Of a DNA stretch of 64,000 bases, positions 29,193 through 37,969 are shown in pieces; position 1 is the first letter of the stretch, and each line of letters starts with the position of its first letter. The position numbers and the translations under genes are program-made. The DNA is from Pseudomonas sp. HAR-UPW-AIA-41 (GTDB taxonomy: Bacteria; Pseudomonadota; Gammaproteobacteria; Pseudomonadales; Pseudomonadaceae), in NCBI RefSeq assembly GCF_002304225.1, contig NZ_NSLB01000001.1, positions 1-64,000 of the forward strand, written 5' to 3'. The notes beneath the pieces are model-generated. The model saw nothing but the letters and a program-made list of their open reading frames with translations, was not told the DNA's origin and did no database searches.

Positions 29193-30275
29193 ATGAATTA
29201 TTTCGAGCGTGGCCGCGTGTACATCATTGCCGAAGCCGGCGTGAATCATAACGGCGATTATGAGACGGCCATGGCCCTAGTGGAAGCTGCGGCTGAGGCG
29301 GGTGCCGATGCGGTCAAGTTCCAGACCTTCAATGCACGTATGCTGGCTGCTGCAAATGCGCCCAAGGCGGCTTACCAGGCGCGCAATACCGGCGAGCAGG
29401 ATAACCAGCTGGAAATGCTGCTCCAGCTCGAGCTTCCGCAAACCTGGCATGGACCGCTTCAGGCCCGTGCCAGCGAGCTTGGCATTGCTTTTCTCTCCAC
29501 TGCGTTCGACAGCAAGAGTCTGGAGTTTCTGAATACTCTGGACCTGCCTCTTTACAAGATTGCTTCCGGGGAAATCACTAATGGCCCCATGCTCTGGAAA
29601 GTGGCCCGGGCCGGTCGGCCGATGATTTTGTCCACCGGCATGGCCACCTTGGGTGAGATCGATCAGGCACTGGCAGTACTGGCCCACGGTTTGGAGTTCG
29701 CTGATGCGCCTGACAGCCTTGAGCAGGTTCTAAGCAACTGGGCTCGCGACGAGGCGCGCCAGCAGGTGGCCGAAAATGTTGCTCTGCTGCACTGTACTTC
29801 GCAGTACCCTGCGCGGCTGGAAGAGGTAAACCTGCGTGCCTTGAACCTGTTGGCTGATACCTTCGGAGTCCCTGTGGGCTATTCCGACCATACAGAGGGA
29901 TTACTGGTATCTCTGGCTGCAGTGGCTCGAGGCGCGCGGATTATCGAGAAGCATTTCACGCTGAATCGCAGCATGCCTGGTCCCGATCATGCCGCATCGC
30001 TGGAGCCGGGAGAGCTGAAAGCGATGGTCGCGCAAATCCGTCAGGTCGAACTGGCGCTGGGCGAGCGTCGCAAGACGCCGCAGGCCAGTGAATGGGATAC
30101 CCGCCGGGCAGCGCGCCAAAGCCTGACCTTTGTGCGTGATCTGGCCAAGGGCCAAACGATCACGGCTGAGGATCTAGGAACCGCGCGTCAGGGCGGTGGC
30201 ACTTCGCCGATGCTCGCTTGGGATTTAATCGGGACCTTGGCTGGGCATGAATGCAAAGCCGGAGATCCGGTGTGA
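29193..30275 (+). CDS. legI: Nonulosonate synthase (NeuB/LegI)
   Basis: A 360-aa synthase that condenses the mannosamine derivative with phosphoenolpyruvate to form a nine-carbon acid. It has the N-terminal TIM-barrel motifs YIIAEAGVNHNGDY, ADAVKFQTFNA, LPLYKIASGEI and GYSDHTEG, then KHFTLNRSMPGPDHAASLEP. A C-terminal SAF (antifreeze-like) domain begins near residue 305 (RRAARQSLTFVRDLAKGQTI). Its stop overlaps the following acetyltransferase start (GTGA). Context favours a legionaminic-type product over Neu5Ac. Confidence 0.92.
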   Translation: MNYFERGRVYIIAEAGVNHNGDYETAMALVEAAAEAGADAVKFQTFNARMLAAANAPKAAYQARNTGEQDNQLEMLLQLELPQTWHGPLQARASELGIAFLSTAFDSKSLEFLNTLDLPLYKIASGEITNGPMLWKVARAGRPMILSTGMATLGEIDQALAVLAHGLEFADAPDSLEQVLSNWARDEARQQVAENVALLHCTSQYPARLEEVNLRALNLLADTFGVPVGYSDHTEGLLVSLAAVARGARIIEKHFTLNRSMPGPDHAASLEPGELKAMVAQIRQVELALGERRKTPQASEWDTRRAARQSLTFVRDLAKGQTITAEDLGTARQGGGTSPMLAWDLIGTLAGHECKAGDPV

Positions 30276-30910
30276 GCAGTGAGCGACCGGTGGTGCTGCT
30301 GGGTGCTGGTGGCCATGCGCGTGTAGTGCTCGACCTGTTACGACTGCGCGGTTATCAGGTCGTCGGTGTGTGTGCCCCGGAATTGCCCGCTGGTAGTCAG
30401 TGGCAGAGGCTTTCGGCGCTGGGCGAAGATGTCGTGCTTGAGGCTCTTGACCCTGCTGAAGTCTGGCTTGTGAACGGTATAGGCCCCATGTCTGGAAACA
30501 TGGTGCGCCGGCGGGTTCATGAGGAGGGCTCGGTCCGAGGCTACACATGGTTGACGCTGGATCATCCTTCCTGCGTGCGTGCGGAGGACGTCAGTCTGGC
30601 AGAGGGCGTCCAGTTGATGGCCGGTGTGGTGGTGCAGCCCGGATGCCGTCTGGAGGCCGGGGTAGTAGTGAATACCCGAGCCACGATTGACCACGATTGC
30701 CAACTGGATGAGCATGTTTTCGTCGGGCCCGGGGCCGTACTTTGTGGCGCTGTTAAAGCAGGTCGTGGTGTTTTCATTGGCGCAGGTGCGATTGTTTTGC
30801 CGGGCATCCATCTGGGTGAGGGTGCAATAATTGGGGCTGGTGCAGTTGTCACGCGCTCAGTCGAAGCAGGACGCACGGCCGTGGGAAGCCCGGCCAGAAG
30901 CATTAAGTAG
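30272..30910 (+). CDS. NeuD/PglD-like sugar N-acetyltransferase
   Basis: A 212-aa NeuD/PglD-type acyltransferase: an N-terminal Rossmann-like domain (LLGAGGHARVVLDLL) and C-terminal hexapeptide beta-helix (GVVVQPGCRLEAGVVVNTRA). In legionaminic pathways the LegH step acetylates the 4-amino group made by LegC. This gene is the only acetyltransferase beside legBCGI and so is the LegH candidate. O-acetylation of the finished acid is the other option. I start at GTG 30272, overlapping the legI stop. A more distal ATG adds seven unlike residues. Confidence 0.78.
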   Translation: MSSERPVVLLGAGGHARVVLDLLRLRGYQVVGVCAPELPAGSQWQRLSALGEDVVLEALDPAEVWLVNGIGPMSGNMVRRRVHEEGSVRGYTWLTLDHPSCVRAEDVSLAEGVQLMAGVVVQPGCRLEAGVVVNTRATIDHDCQLDEHVFVGPGAVLCGAVKAGRGVFIGAGAIVLPGIHLGEGAIIGAGAVVTRSVEAGRTAVGSPARSIK

Positions 30911-30913
30911 ATT

Positions 30914-31951
30914 ATGAAGAACTGGAAAGATATCGTCGTTTCGCCGGACATCAGCCTTCGCGAAGCGATCAAGCGCATTGATGCCTCCGGTATCCAGATG
31001 GCTCTGGTGGCCGATGCCGATTTCCGCCTTCGAGGTGTGCTCAGCGATGGCGATGTGCGTCGAGCCATTCTCAACGGGCTTGATCTCGACGGTCCTGTGT
31101 CTAAGGCCATGAACGGGCATCCAAAAACCGGATCCACTCATACACCGCGGACTGAAGTACTCGCCATGATGCGGCGTTTCACCTTCCACCATTTACCCTT
31201 GATAGACGACAGCGGCCGCTTGGGTGGCCTCGCTATGCTCGATGATTTCATGGGCGTGGTGGACCGGGAAAACTGGGTGGTACTGATGGTTGGGGGGCTG
31301 GGCTCTCGGCTGCGACCACTGACCGATGCCTGTCCCAAGCCGATGCTGCGCATCGGCGGTAAACCCATTCTTGAAAGCATCCTTGAGAGCTTCCTGGAAC
31401 AGGGCTTTCGACGCTTTTTCCTGTCGGTTAACTATATGGCCGATGTGATCAGGGATTACTTCGGTGACGGCTCCCAGTGGGGAGCACGCATTGAGTACTT
31501 GCAGGAAAGTGAGCGCTTGGGCACTGCGGGCGCTTTGTCGCTGCTGCCGGAAAAGCCATCGGCACCTCTTCTGGTGATGAACGGGGACCTTATCACCAAG
31601 GCAAATTTCGTAGCGATGCTGGACTTTCATCAAGAGCACCAGGCGGCTGCCACTATGGCGGTGCGGGAATATGACCTGCAGGTCCCCTATGGAGTAGTCA
31701 AGGTGGATGGCGTTCGTATCACTGCGATTGAGGAAAAGCCGGTACATCGGTTCTTCGTCAATGGCGGCATCTATGTGCTGGAGAGTAATGCTCTGGATTT
31801 CATTCCTGCCAACACCTTCTTTGACATGCCTAGCCTGTTTCAAGACCTTGAAGCGCACGGCCGCAAGGCCGCCGCCTATCCCTTGCGTGAGTATTGGCTG
31901 GATATTGGCCGGCTGGAGGAGTACGAGCGGGCTCAAAGGGAGTGGAGTTAA
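30914..31951 (+). CDS. CBS-domain sugar-phosphate nucleotidyltransferase (PtmE-like)
   Basis: A 345-aa protein with two CBS motifs (about residues 1–115) followed by a nucleotidyltransferase domain (LMVGGLGSRLRPLTDACPKP, about 122–345). C. jejuni PtmE has the same build and makes GDP-glucosamine for the GDP-linked legionaminic pathway. Its presence here suggests that LegB works on a GDP sugar. The N-terminal CBS pair may sense adenosine nucleotides. It lies three bases after the acetyltransferase gene and three before legF. Confidence 0.78.
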   Translation: MKNWKDIVVSPDISLREAIKRIDASGIQMALVADADFRLRGVLSDGDVRRAILNGLDLDGPVSKAMNGHPKTGSTHTPRTEVLAMMRRFTFHHLPLIDDSGRLGGLAMLDDFMGVVDRENWVVLMVGGLGSRLRPLTDACPKPMLRIGGKPILESILESFLEQGFRRFFLSVNYMADVIRDYFGDGSQWGARIEYLQESERLGTAGALSLLPEKPSAPLLVMNGDLITKANFVAMLDFHQEHQAAATMAVREYDLQVPYGVVKVDGVRITAIEEKPVHRFFVNGGIYVLESNALDFIPANTFFDMPSLFQDLEAHGRKAAAYPLREYWLDIGRLEEYERAQREWS

Positions 31952-31954
31952 AAC

Positions 31955-32638
31955 GTGTACCAAGGCAAGCGCATCCTCGGACTTATAACCGCCCGTGGCG
32001 GCTCCAAAGGCATTCCACGCAAAAACCTCGTTGAAGTTGGAGGCAAGCCGCTGATTGGTTGGACCATCGATGCGGCTCGGAACTCGAAGTTGTTGGATCG
32101 TTTGGTGCTCTCTAGCGATGACGAGGAAATCGTTGCGGTAGCTCATGCCCTTGGATGCGAAATTCCTTTCATGCGTCCACCGGAGTTGGCGGCTGACGAA
32201 TCCGGCAGTGCGGAAGTGGTACTGGACTGCCTGCATCGTTTACCAGGGTACGACTACCTAGTGCTGTTGCAACCGACTTCTCCCATGCGCACTGTCGATG
32301 ACATCGATGGTGCCATTCGTGCCTGCCTAGATAGCCAGGCGCCAGCCTGTGTCTCCGTATGCGACGTTGAGGAAAGTCCGTTCTGGATGTACACGCTGGA
32401 AGCAAATGGCGGTCTTAAGCCGATCTTGGCTAACCGCTATGCGCGGAGGCAGGAACTGCCTCCGGTATATGTGCTCAATGGCGCAGTTTATGTAGCAGAT
32501 ACGCGATGGTTCGCAACCAACCGAGGGTTCCTGGGGGAGGGGACGGTAGCTTACGTCATGCCTCGGGGCCGTTCGCTAGACATAGATACACCGGCCGATT
32601 TGCAAGCATTTCGTCAGCATCTGGATGCTAACGGGTGA
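31955..32638 (+). CDS. legF: CMP-nonulosonate cytidylyltransferase
   Basis: A 227-aa NeuA/LegF-type enzyme that activates the nonulosonic acid with CTP. It has the signature ITARGGSKGIPRKNL and LQPTSPMRTVDDID. The start is a GTG. The stop overlaps the wzx start (GTGA). It is the last biosynthetic step before transfer and follows the pathway order in the cluster. Confidence 0.9.
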   Translation: MYQGKRILGLITARGGSKGIPRKNLVEVGGKPLIGWTIDAARNSKLLDRLVLSSDDEEIVAVAHALGCEIPFMRPPELAADESGSAEVVLDCLHRLPGYDYLVLLQPTSPMRTVDDIDGAIRACLDSQAPACVSVCDVEESPFWMYTLEANGGLKPILANRYARRQELPPVYVLNGAVYVADTRWFATNRGFLGEGTVAYVMPRGRSLDIDTPADLQAFRQHLDANG

Positions 32639-33888
32639 AAAAACTGCAAGGTCTGGGAGCGAGCGCTGCAATCTATTTCGCCAGCAATATCGCCAGTGCC
32701 ATGGTGCCCTTCGCCCTGCTTCCGATACTCACACGAGTTTTGGGGCCGCAGGAGTATGGCTATGTCACGCTCTTCACGATTTTCTGCGCATGCGCTACGG
32801 CGATCATAGGTCTTGGCATTGGCGGTGCCTTTACTCGGCAGTACTACCACCTCGACAAGCAGCAGTTCCGTGTGTTTTCCGGTACCAGCGTCTTGCTGAT
32901 CATGGGAATTACGCTGGCCGCCGTTACATTGTTCCAGCCGATTGCCCTGCTCTATGGTGATCGGTTGGCGCTGCCGGTGCTCTGGATCAACCATGCAATC
33001 CTTTCCGCGGGAGCGCTGGCAGTTTGCAACGCTTGGCTAGCCTGCACGCAGGTCCGCTCGCGGCCCTGGCATTACGGGCTGTTTCAGGTATCCATGACCC
33101 TAGTAAATGTGGGTGTTTCGGTGCTGCTGGTCGTCTCGCTTGACATGCGGGGTATGGGGCGGGTCCTAGGGCAAACGGCTGCTTTCTTCGTCTTTGCCTT
33201 GATCGCCATATACAGTCTGTGGCGCAGCGGCTGGCTGGTGTTCAGCCTGGATCGTGGTTACCTGCGCTGGTTGCTACTGTTCGGCTTGCCGATCATTCCC
33301 CATTCAATTAGCGGCGTGATTATTTCCATGTCGGATCGAATGGTCTTGGCGCATCTTGAGAGCGCCTCCACTCTGGGTATCTACGCGGTTGCTGCTCAAG
33401 TATCGATGATTATGGCCATGGCGGTGGACTCCTTGAACAAGGCATACGTACCATGGCTGTACTCACGTTTGGCGCTGGATCAGGCATCGGTGCGGTCGAG
33501 CTTGGTCGGTTTCTCCTACCTTTACTTTGCGCTGGTGCTGGTGGCAGCAGGCGTCTTGTCTGTTCTATTACCCCCTTTCATCGTGCATCTTGCGGGGCCG
33601 GAGTATGCCGCGGCAAAAAATTATGTGCCCTGGCTACTATTCGCAGGGGCCTTCACTGGCATGTATTACATGGTCGGGCTGTATATCAACTACGCAGCTA
33701 GGAATAAATTCCTCTCGTATGCATCCGGCGCGACGGCCATCTTCATGCCGGCCTGCTGCTATGTCCTGATCCAGATAAACGGGTCTCTGGGGGCAGCACA
33801 AGGTGCATTCTTAGGGCAGGTCACGCTCTTTATTCTTACTTGGTTTTTCTCTGCTCGGGCTTACCCAATGCCATGGTTCGGTAAATGA
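32635..33888 (+). CDS. wzx: O-unit flippase
   Basis: A 417-aa membrane protein with about 12 hydrophobic segments of the polysaccharide-transporter (MOP/Wzx) family. It moves undecaprenyl-diphosphate-linked O-units to the periplasmic face. The N-terminus AIYFASNIASAMVPFALLPILTR and the segment RVLGPQEYGYVTLFTIF are typical. The start is a GTG overlapping legF, so it is coupled to nonulosonate activation. A second flippase-like half is found at 42983. Confidence 0.85.
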   Translation: MKKLQGLGASAAIYFASNIASAMVPFALLPILTRVLGPQEYGYVTLFTIFCACATAIIGLGIGGAFTRQYYHLDKQQFRVFSGTSVLLIMGITLAAVTLFQPIALLYGDRLALPVLWINHAILSAGALAVCNAWLACTQVRSRPWHYGLFQVSMTLVNVGVSVLLVVSLDMRGMGRVLGQTAAFFVFALIAIYSLWRSGWLVFSLDRGYLRWLLLFGLPIIPHSISGVIISMSDRMVLAHLESASTLGIYAVAAQVSMIMAMAVDSLNKAYVPWLYSRLALDQASVRSSLVGFSYLYFALVLVAAGVLSVLLPPFIVHLAGPEYAAAKNYVPWLLFAGAFTGMYYMVGLYINYAARNKFLSYASGATAIFMPACCYVLIQINGSLGAAQGAFLGQVTLFILTWFFSARAYPMPWFGK

Positions 33889-34544
33889 AACGTAAGATTG
33901 TAATTCTGTCGGACAGCTTGGCGCTGGCTCGGGTGATCCCGGAGTCCTTGCTGCTGGAGGAGTCGTGGGCATATCGCCTGCGTGAGCTTGCAGACGCTGA
34001 ATGGGTTCAGTTCTCCATGGGGGGAGCGACCTCCAGTGATCTGCTGGCGCAGGCGGAATATTGGCTGCACTCGGCGCGCAGTGCAGACTGGCTGATCATC
34101 CAGGCGGGGATCGTTGACTGGGCACCTCGGGCCTTCAGTCGCAAAGAAGTCATACCGCAAAAGGCGCTGGCGTTGTTCACGCGCCTGTTTCCCCGGTTAG
34201 GGCGAGAGGTATTCGAACGTCTGCGGCGCTGGCGCGGGATTTCCTATGTGGACTCGCATCGATTTCGTGAAAATGTGCAGGCTTTTAGGCGACTAGCTAA
34301 GAACCAGGGCACGTGCTTGCTGTGGATTCCCGTACTGGGGGCAAGCTCTTACGAAAACACTTTGCCCGGCATTACCGAAAAGATAGCTCAGGCCAACGGC
34401 ATCCTTCGCGAAGAGCTGGGTAGCGCCCTAATGCAGGTCAACTTCGACGATGCGCTGTTTATGAGCGACGGTCACCATTTGCGCGCGCCCGGGCATGAGC
34501 ACCTTGCACAACAGATTTTTAAGCATATTAACGAGGAGCGATAA
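33885..34544 (+). CDS. SGNH/GDSL-like hydrolase domain protein
   Basis: A 219-aa soluble protein whose pattern suggests the SGNH fold. The first block is ILSDSLALAR (Ser in the GDS position), the second SMGGATSSDLL, and the last DGHHLRAPGHEHLA with the Asp/His pair. The third block usually holds Asn (GxND), but here AGIVDW has no Asn, so activity is doubtful. No signal peptide is seen, so it would act in the cytoplasm. It overlaps the end of wzx and sits two bases before an oxidoreductase gene. It may deacylate or acylate a sugar precursor. This is inference. Confidence 0.6.
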   Translation: MKRKIVILSDSLALARVIPESLLLEESWAYRLRELADAEWVQFSMGGATSSDLLAQAEYWLHSARSADWLIIQAGIVDWAPRAFSRKEVIPQKALALFTRLFPRLGREVFERLRRWRGISYVDSHRFRENVQAFRRLAKNQGTCLLWIPVLGASSYENTLPGITEKIAQANGILREELGSALMQVNFDDALFMSDGHHLRAPGHEHLAQQIFKHINEER

Positions 34545-34546
34545 CA

Positions 34547-35560
34547 ATGAAATTCGCGATTATCGGGCTCGGTCGCATGGGCCGTCGACATGTGCAGGTT
34601 GCTCTGAACCTAGGTTTTGAAGTCGTTGGAGTCTACGATCTGTTCCAAGGGGCTATCGATGAGACGCTGAAGGAGTTTCCAGCTTTGGCCGGCAAGGTTT
34701 TCAGTAGCGCAGAGGAGCTTCTGGAGCACTCGGGCGCGCAGTTGCTGACGGTTTCCACCACCGCGCCGAGCCATGCCGAGTTCGTTTGCAAAGCCGCTGA
34801 AACTGGTTTTCGCTACATTCTCTGCGAAAAACCCCTGGCAGTTTCCTTGGTCGAAGCCGATGCCATGGTCGCTGCTTGTGCCAAGCACGGGGTGCAGTTG
34901 GCTGTGAACCACCAGATGCAGTTTATGGAACAGTACACAAAGATTCGAGAGATGATCGGCAGCGGTAAGTTCGGGCCGCTGCGTAGCATCACCGTGCATG
35001 CATCCAACTTCGGGTTGGCGATGAACGCCGTGCATTATTTCGAAATGTTCCGCTACGTCACTGGTGAGAGCCTGGCAAGCGTCCAGTGCTGGGTTGATAA
35101 CGAGAAGGTTCCTAACCCGAGAGGCCCGCAATATTCCGACTATTCTGGCCAGTTGCGAGGGCTCAGCGCCAGCGGTGTGCGTTTCAACCTAGAAGCTGGG
35201 GGCGATCTTGGGCACGGTATCCAGGTGATCTATGGCTGCCGAAATGGGCAGATCATCGTTGACGAGCTGGCTGGTAGCGTCAGGACAATACGTCGCAAGA
35301 CAGAGTTTTCCGAACTGCCGACCACTCGTTATGGTATGCCGGCAGAAGAGGCGATTTTTTCCATCGCACCTGCCGATGTTCTGGAGCCAACTGCCAGTGT
35401 CTGGCGGGCGATGCTGGCGGGCGAGAATTTCCCGGATGGCAATATCGGTCGGCACGCCTTGTCGGTTCTTGTGGCAGCTTACGTGTCCGGGGAAACCAAT
35501 GCGGCGTTTACGCCCGTTGATGATTCCTTGCCGAAACAGAAAACCTTCAGCTGGGCTTGA
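34547..35560 (+). CDS. Gfo/Idh/MocA oxidoreductase, first of a pair
   Basis: A 337-aa NAD(P)-dependent sugar oxidoreductase. The dinucleotide motif is IGLGRMGRRHVQV, and the catalytic-lysine segment is CEKPLAVSLVEADAM. The C-terminal alpha/beta domain (NHQMQFMEQYTKIREMIGSG) binds the sugar. Lying after the Leg genes and beside a second enzyme of the same family, it may oxidise/reduce a carbon of a precursor, for example to make an epimer of legionaminic acid. The substrate cannot be read from sequence. The next gene starts three bases after its stop. Confidence 0.75.
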   Translation: MKFAIIGLGRMGRRHVQVALNLGFEVVGVYDLFQGAIDETLKEFPALAGKVFSSAEELLEHSGAQLLTVSTTAPSHAEFVCKAAETGFRYILCEKPLAVSLVEADAMVAACAKHGVQLAVNHQMQFMEQYTKIREMIGSGKFGPLRSITVHASNFGLAMNAVHYFEMFRYVTGESLASVQCWVDNEKVPNPRGPQYSDYSGQLRGLSASGVRFNLEAGGDLGHGIQVIYGCRNGQIIVDELAGSVRTIRRKTEFSELPTTRYGMPAEEAIFSIAPADVLEPTASVWRAMLAGENFPDGNIGRHALSVLVAAYVSGETNAAFTPVDDSLPKQKTFSWA

Positions 35561-35562
35561 AC

Positions 35563-36519
35563 ATGAGCAAGATATTGAAAGTAGCCATTGTTGGTGCCGG
35601 CTATATGGCATCCGAGCATCTCAAGGCGTTTACCGCGACTGGAGAAGCCAAGGTCGTAGGCATCACCTCACGTACTCGCCCGCGCGCCGAGCAACTGGTT
35701 GCTGACTTCCCAGGCGTGGTTGTCTACGACAGTCTGGAGGAGATGTACCGCGAAACCCTCGCAGACATCGTGGTGGTTACCGTAACCGAATTGCACATGG
35801 CGGATGTAGCCAAGCGTTGCTTTCAGTTTCCCTGGCTGGTGCTTCTGGAAAAGCCGGCAGGCTATAATCTGGCTGACGCAGAAGATATCCACGCAGCTGC
35901 CTTGGCAAAGCAGGCACGGGTTTACGTGGCGCTGAACCGTCGTGCTTATTCCAGTACCCGTCAGGCGGTACAGCGTCTTGCTGACAATGACGGTCCACGT
36001 TTCATCAAAGTGCTTGACCAGCAGGATCAGCACGCTGCGCTGACCATCTATAAGAATCCGCCGTTGATGGTGGAAAACTACATGTTTGCCAACTCGATCC
36101 ACCTGATCGATTATTTCCGCGTGTTAGGTCGTGGAGAGGTGGCTTCGGTAGAGAACATCTGTCGCTGGGACCCTGAAAATCCTGGTGTGGTGCTTGCTCT
36201 GGTGACTTTTTCCAGCGGTGATAAGGGGCTGTACGAGGGCATATGGAATGGCCCAGGTCCCTGGGTGGTAACGGTGAATACGCCAAGTGAGCGCCTGGAA
36301 ATGCGGCCATTGGAACAGGTGTTGGTACAGCGTTATGGCGAGCGTCGCAATGAGCCGCTGGAAATAGACCCGATGGATAGCCAGTACAAGCCGGGTCTGC
36401 TGTTTCAGGCTCGGCAGACTTTGCATGCCGCCCGGGGTGAGCCAGCCGAGCTCGCCAGTCTTGAAGACGCGTTGAAGTCCATGGAGTTGGTCGCGCATAT
36501 TTTCAACATGGGAGCGTGA
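35563..36519 (+). CDS. Gfo/Idh/MocA oxidoreductase, second of the pair
   Basis: A 318-aa relative of the preceding gene product, with VGAGYMASEHLKAFTATGE for NAD(P) binding and LEKPAGYNLADAEDIH in place of EKP. The C-terminal domain is distinct (LNRRAYSSTRQAVQRL), so this is not a simple tandem duplication. The two may act in sequence (oxidation, then reduction). I start at ATG 35563, three bases after the previous stop. An in-frame TTG lies six bases earlier. Confidence 0.75.
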   Translation: MSKILKVAIVGAGYMASEHLKAFTATGEAKVVGITSRTRPRAEQLVADFPGVVVYDSLEEMYRETLADIVVVTVTELHMADVAKRCFQFPWLVLLEKPAGYNLADAEDIHAAALAKQARVYVALNRRAYSSTRQAVQRLADNDGPRFIKVLDQQDQHAALTIYKNPPLMVENYMFANSIHLIDYFRVLGRGEVASVENICRWDPENPGVVLALVTFSSGDKGLYEGIWNGPGPWVVTVNTPSERLEMRPLEQVLVQRYGERRNEPLEIDPMDSQYKPGLLFQARQTLHAARGEPAELASLEDALKSMELVAHIFNMGA

Positions 36520-36526
36520 CGTAGCC

Positions 36527-37966
36527 GTGCTGACGGAAAAGCAAGTGGCGCAAAAGCTGGCCCAGGCTGAGGCGTCGCTGGGGCTGTTCTCCTATTCGCT
36601 GGGCGGAGTGTCTCTATGGCGGCTGCTACGAGCCCCCGTAGGACATTCGCTGCAGGGTCTAGGTCTGAAGACTCAGTCGCAGGCGAAGCCCCAGGCGTTG
36701 TTGTTACGCTGCATGCGTTCGCTATTGGGCATCATTCGCGCGTTGCTCGGCATGCGTTGTCGTTATGTCGTCAAGACCTATAGTTCAGCGCTACGTGAGG
36801 AAAAGGGCGACGGCTACGCCGATGTCTATTTCGACGCGTTGCTCGAACGAGTCCCCGGCGGCCATAAATGGTCTTTCTGCAATAGTGCAGCGTTTGCTGT
36901 CAGGGAGTCTCGTGCAGCCATTCGGATCGATCTGGATACCACATTTATCCAGATTGCTTCCGCGGTGCTGGCGATTGTCTGCCCCTTTCACAGATCTGCG
37001 AGCGAGTATGCGCAACTTGCTGAATTGGCAAGCCGGGCTTTTGGGCTTGGCACTTTAGACGCTAGGCAAGTGCGAAAGACATATGCCAAGTTTCGCTGGC
37101 AGGTGTGCTTCTATTCTTTGCTTTTGAAGCGTCTGCGGCCCAAGGCAGTATTGGTAGCTGATACCGGTGAGTATGCGCTGATGCGTGCGGCGCAGAAGAG
37201 TGGGATACGGTTCATTGAGGTGCAACATGGAATCTTTTCGCCGGACCATCCTGACGCTCTGCCCGCTGAGGCGTTGTCCCAGACGCAAGGTGACTTGCTG
37301 CTTCCTGATCTACTGGTGGTCTATGGAGATTACTGGCGCGACTGCTTGGCTTGCAGTGCCCTAGCGAGTCTTGATCGGATTGTAGCCTGCGGTTGTAGTG
37401 CTATCGACGAATATCGGGGCCTTCGCGCTGTGGCCCAGCGCAATAGATCGCCCTTGGATCCGATGCGAATGCTATTGACTGCTCAGGGCTTCTCGGTTGC
37501 GGAACTGGTGTGTTTTATCCGGGAGTTCATGTGTCTGGTGGACAGACCAGTCGAGCTCAGTATCAAGTTGCACCCGATTTATGATGAAGAGGCGTCTTAC
37601 AGGGTGCTGGCGTCTGACCCCAGAGTTCGAATTCTGGAGTCGGGACATGCTATCCCTACTCACCAGCTCATTGCTGAAAGTGACATTCATCTCAGCATTT
37701 CGTCTGCCTGCCATTACGACGCTTTGGCTCTCGGGGTCCCGACAGTGGTGCTCGGGCTGCCTGGCCACGAACTGATGAAGTCGTTGTTGGAACAGGGCGC
37801 GGCGTTGCTTGCGGATTCCCCAGCAGCGCTGGTCGGCCATATGCAGGCGTGGGAGCCCTATGCGGAGGCAAAGGCCTCCGAGCGTTTCTGTCGCCAAGAC
37901 TTCGTTGAAAACCTGACTGGAGTGGCCGGTATCGGCAGTCTCGCCCCGATAATTGAAGGATCCTAA
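36527..37966 (+). CDS. Candidate nonulosonate transferase (GT-B-like)
   Basis: A 479-aa protein that I cannot place in a named family. The C-terminal half looks like a GT-B fold. IEVQHGIFSPDHPDAL resembles the HG motif of CDP-alcohol and capsule transferases. SIKLHPIYDEEASY has an HP motif, and HLSISSACHYDALALGVP an SS motif some 40 residues later. HP and S(S/T) motifs in this order are described for bacterial sialyltransferases. The gene lies directly after the nonulosonate block and before the second amidation triad, so CMP-nonulosonate is a reasonable donor. There is no signal peptide. The start is GTG 36527. Confidence 0.55.
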   Translation: MLTEKQVAQKLAQAEASLGLFSYSLGGVSLWRLLRAPVGHSLQGLGLKTQSQAKPQALLLRCMRSLLGIIRALLGMRCRYVVKTYSSALREEKGDGYADVYFDALLERVPGGHKWSFCNSAAFAVRESRAAIRIDLDTTFIQIASAVLAIVCPFHRSASEYAQLAELASRAFGLGTLDARQVRKTYAKFRWQVCFYSLLLKRLRPKAVLVADTGEYALMRAAQKSGIRFIEVQHGIFSPDHPDALPAEALSQTQGDLLLPDLLVVYGDYWRDCLACSALASLDRIVACGCSAIDEYRGLRAVAQRNRSPLDPMRMLLTAQGFSVAELVCFIREFMCLVDRPVELSIKLHPIYDEEASYRVLASDPRVRILESGHAIPTHQLIAESDIHLSISSACHYDALALGVPTVVLGLPGHELMKSLLEQGAALLADSPAALVGHMQAWEPYAEAKASERFCRQDFVENLTGVAGIGSLAPIIEGS

Positions 37967-37969
37967 TGC

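Noticed and set aside
28035..30275. NeuC/NeuB as a sialic acid (Neu5Ac) pathway
   Set aside because: The adjacent LegB dehydratase and LegC aminotransferase indicate a 6-deoxy diamino nonulosonate.
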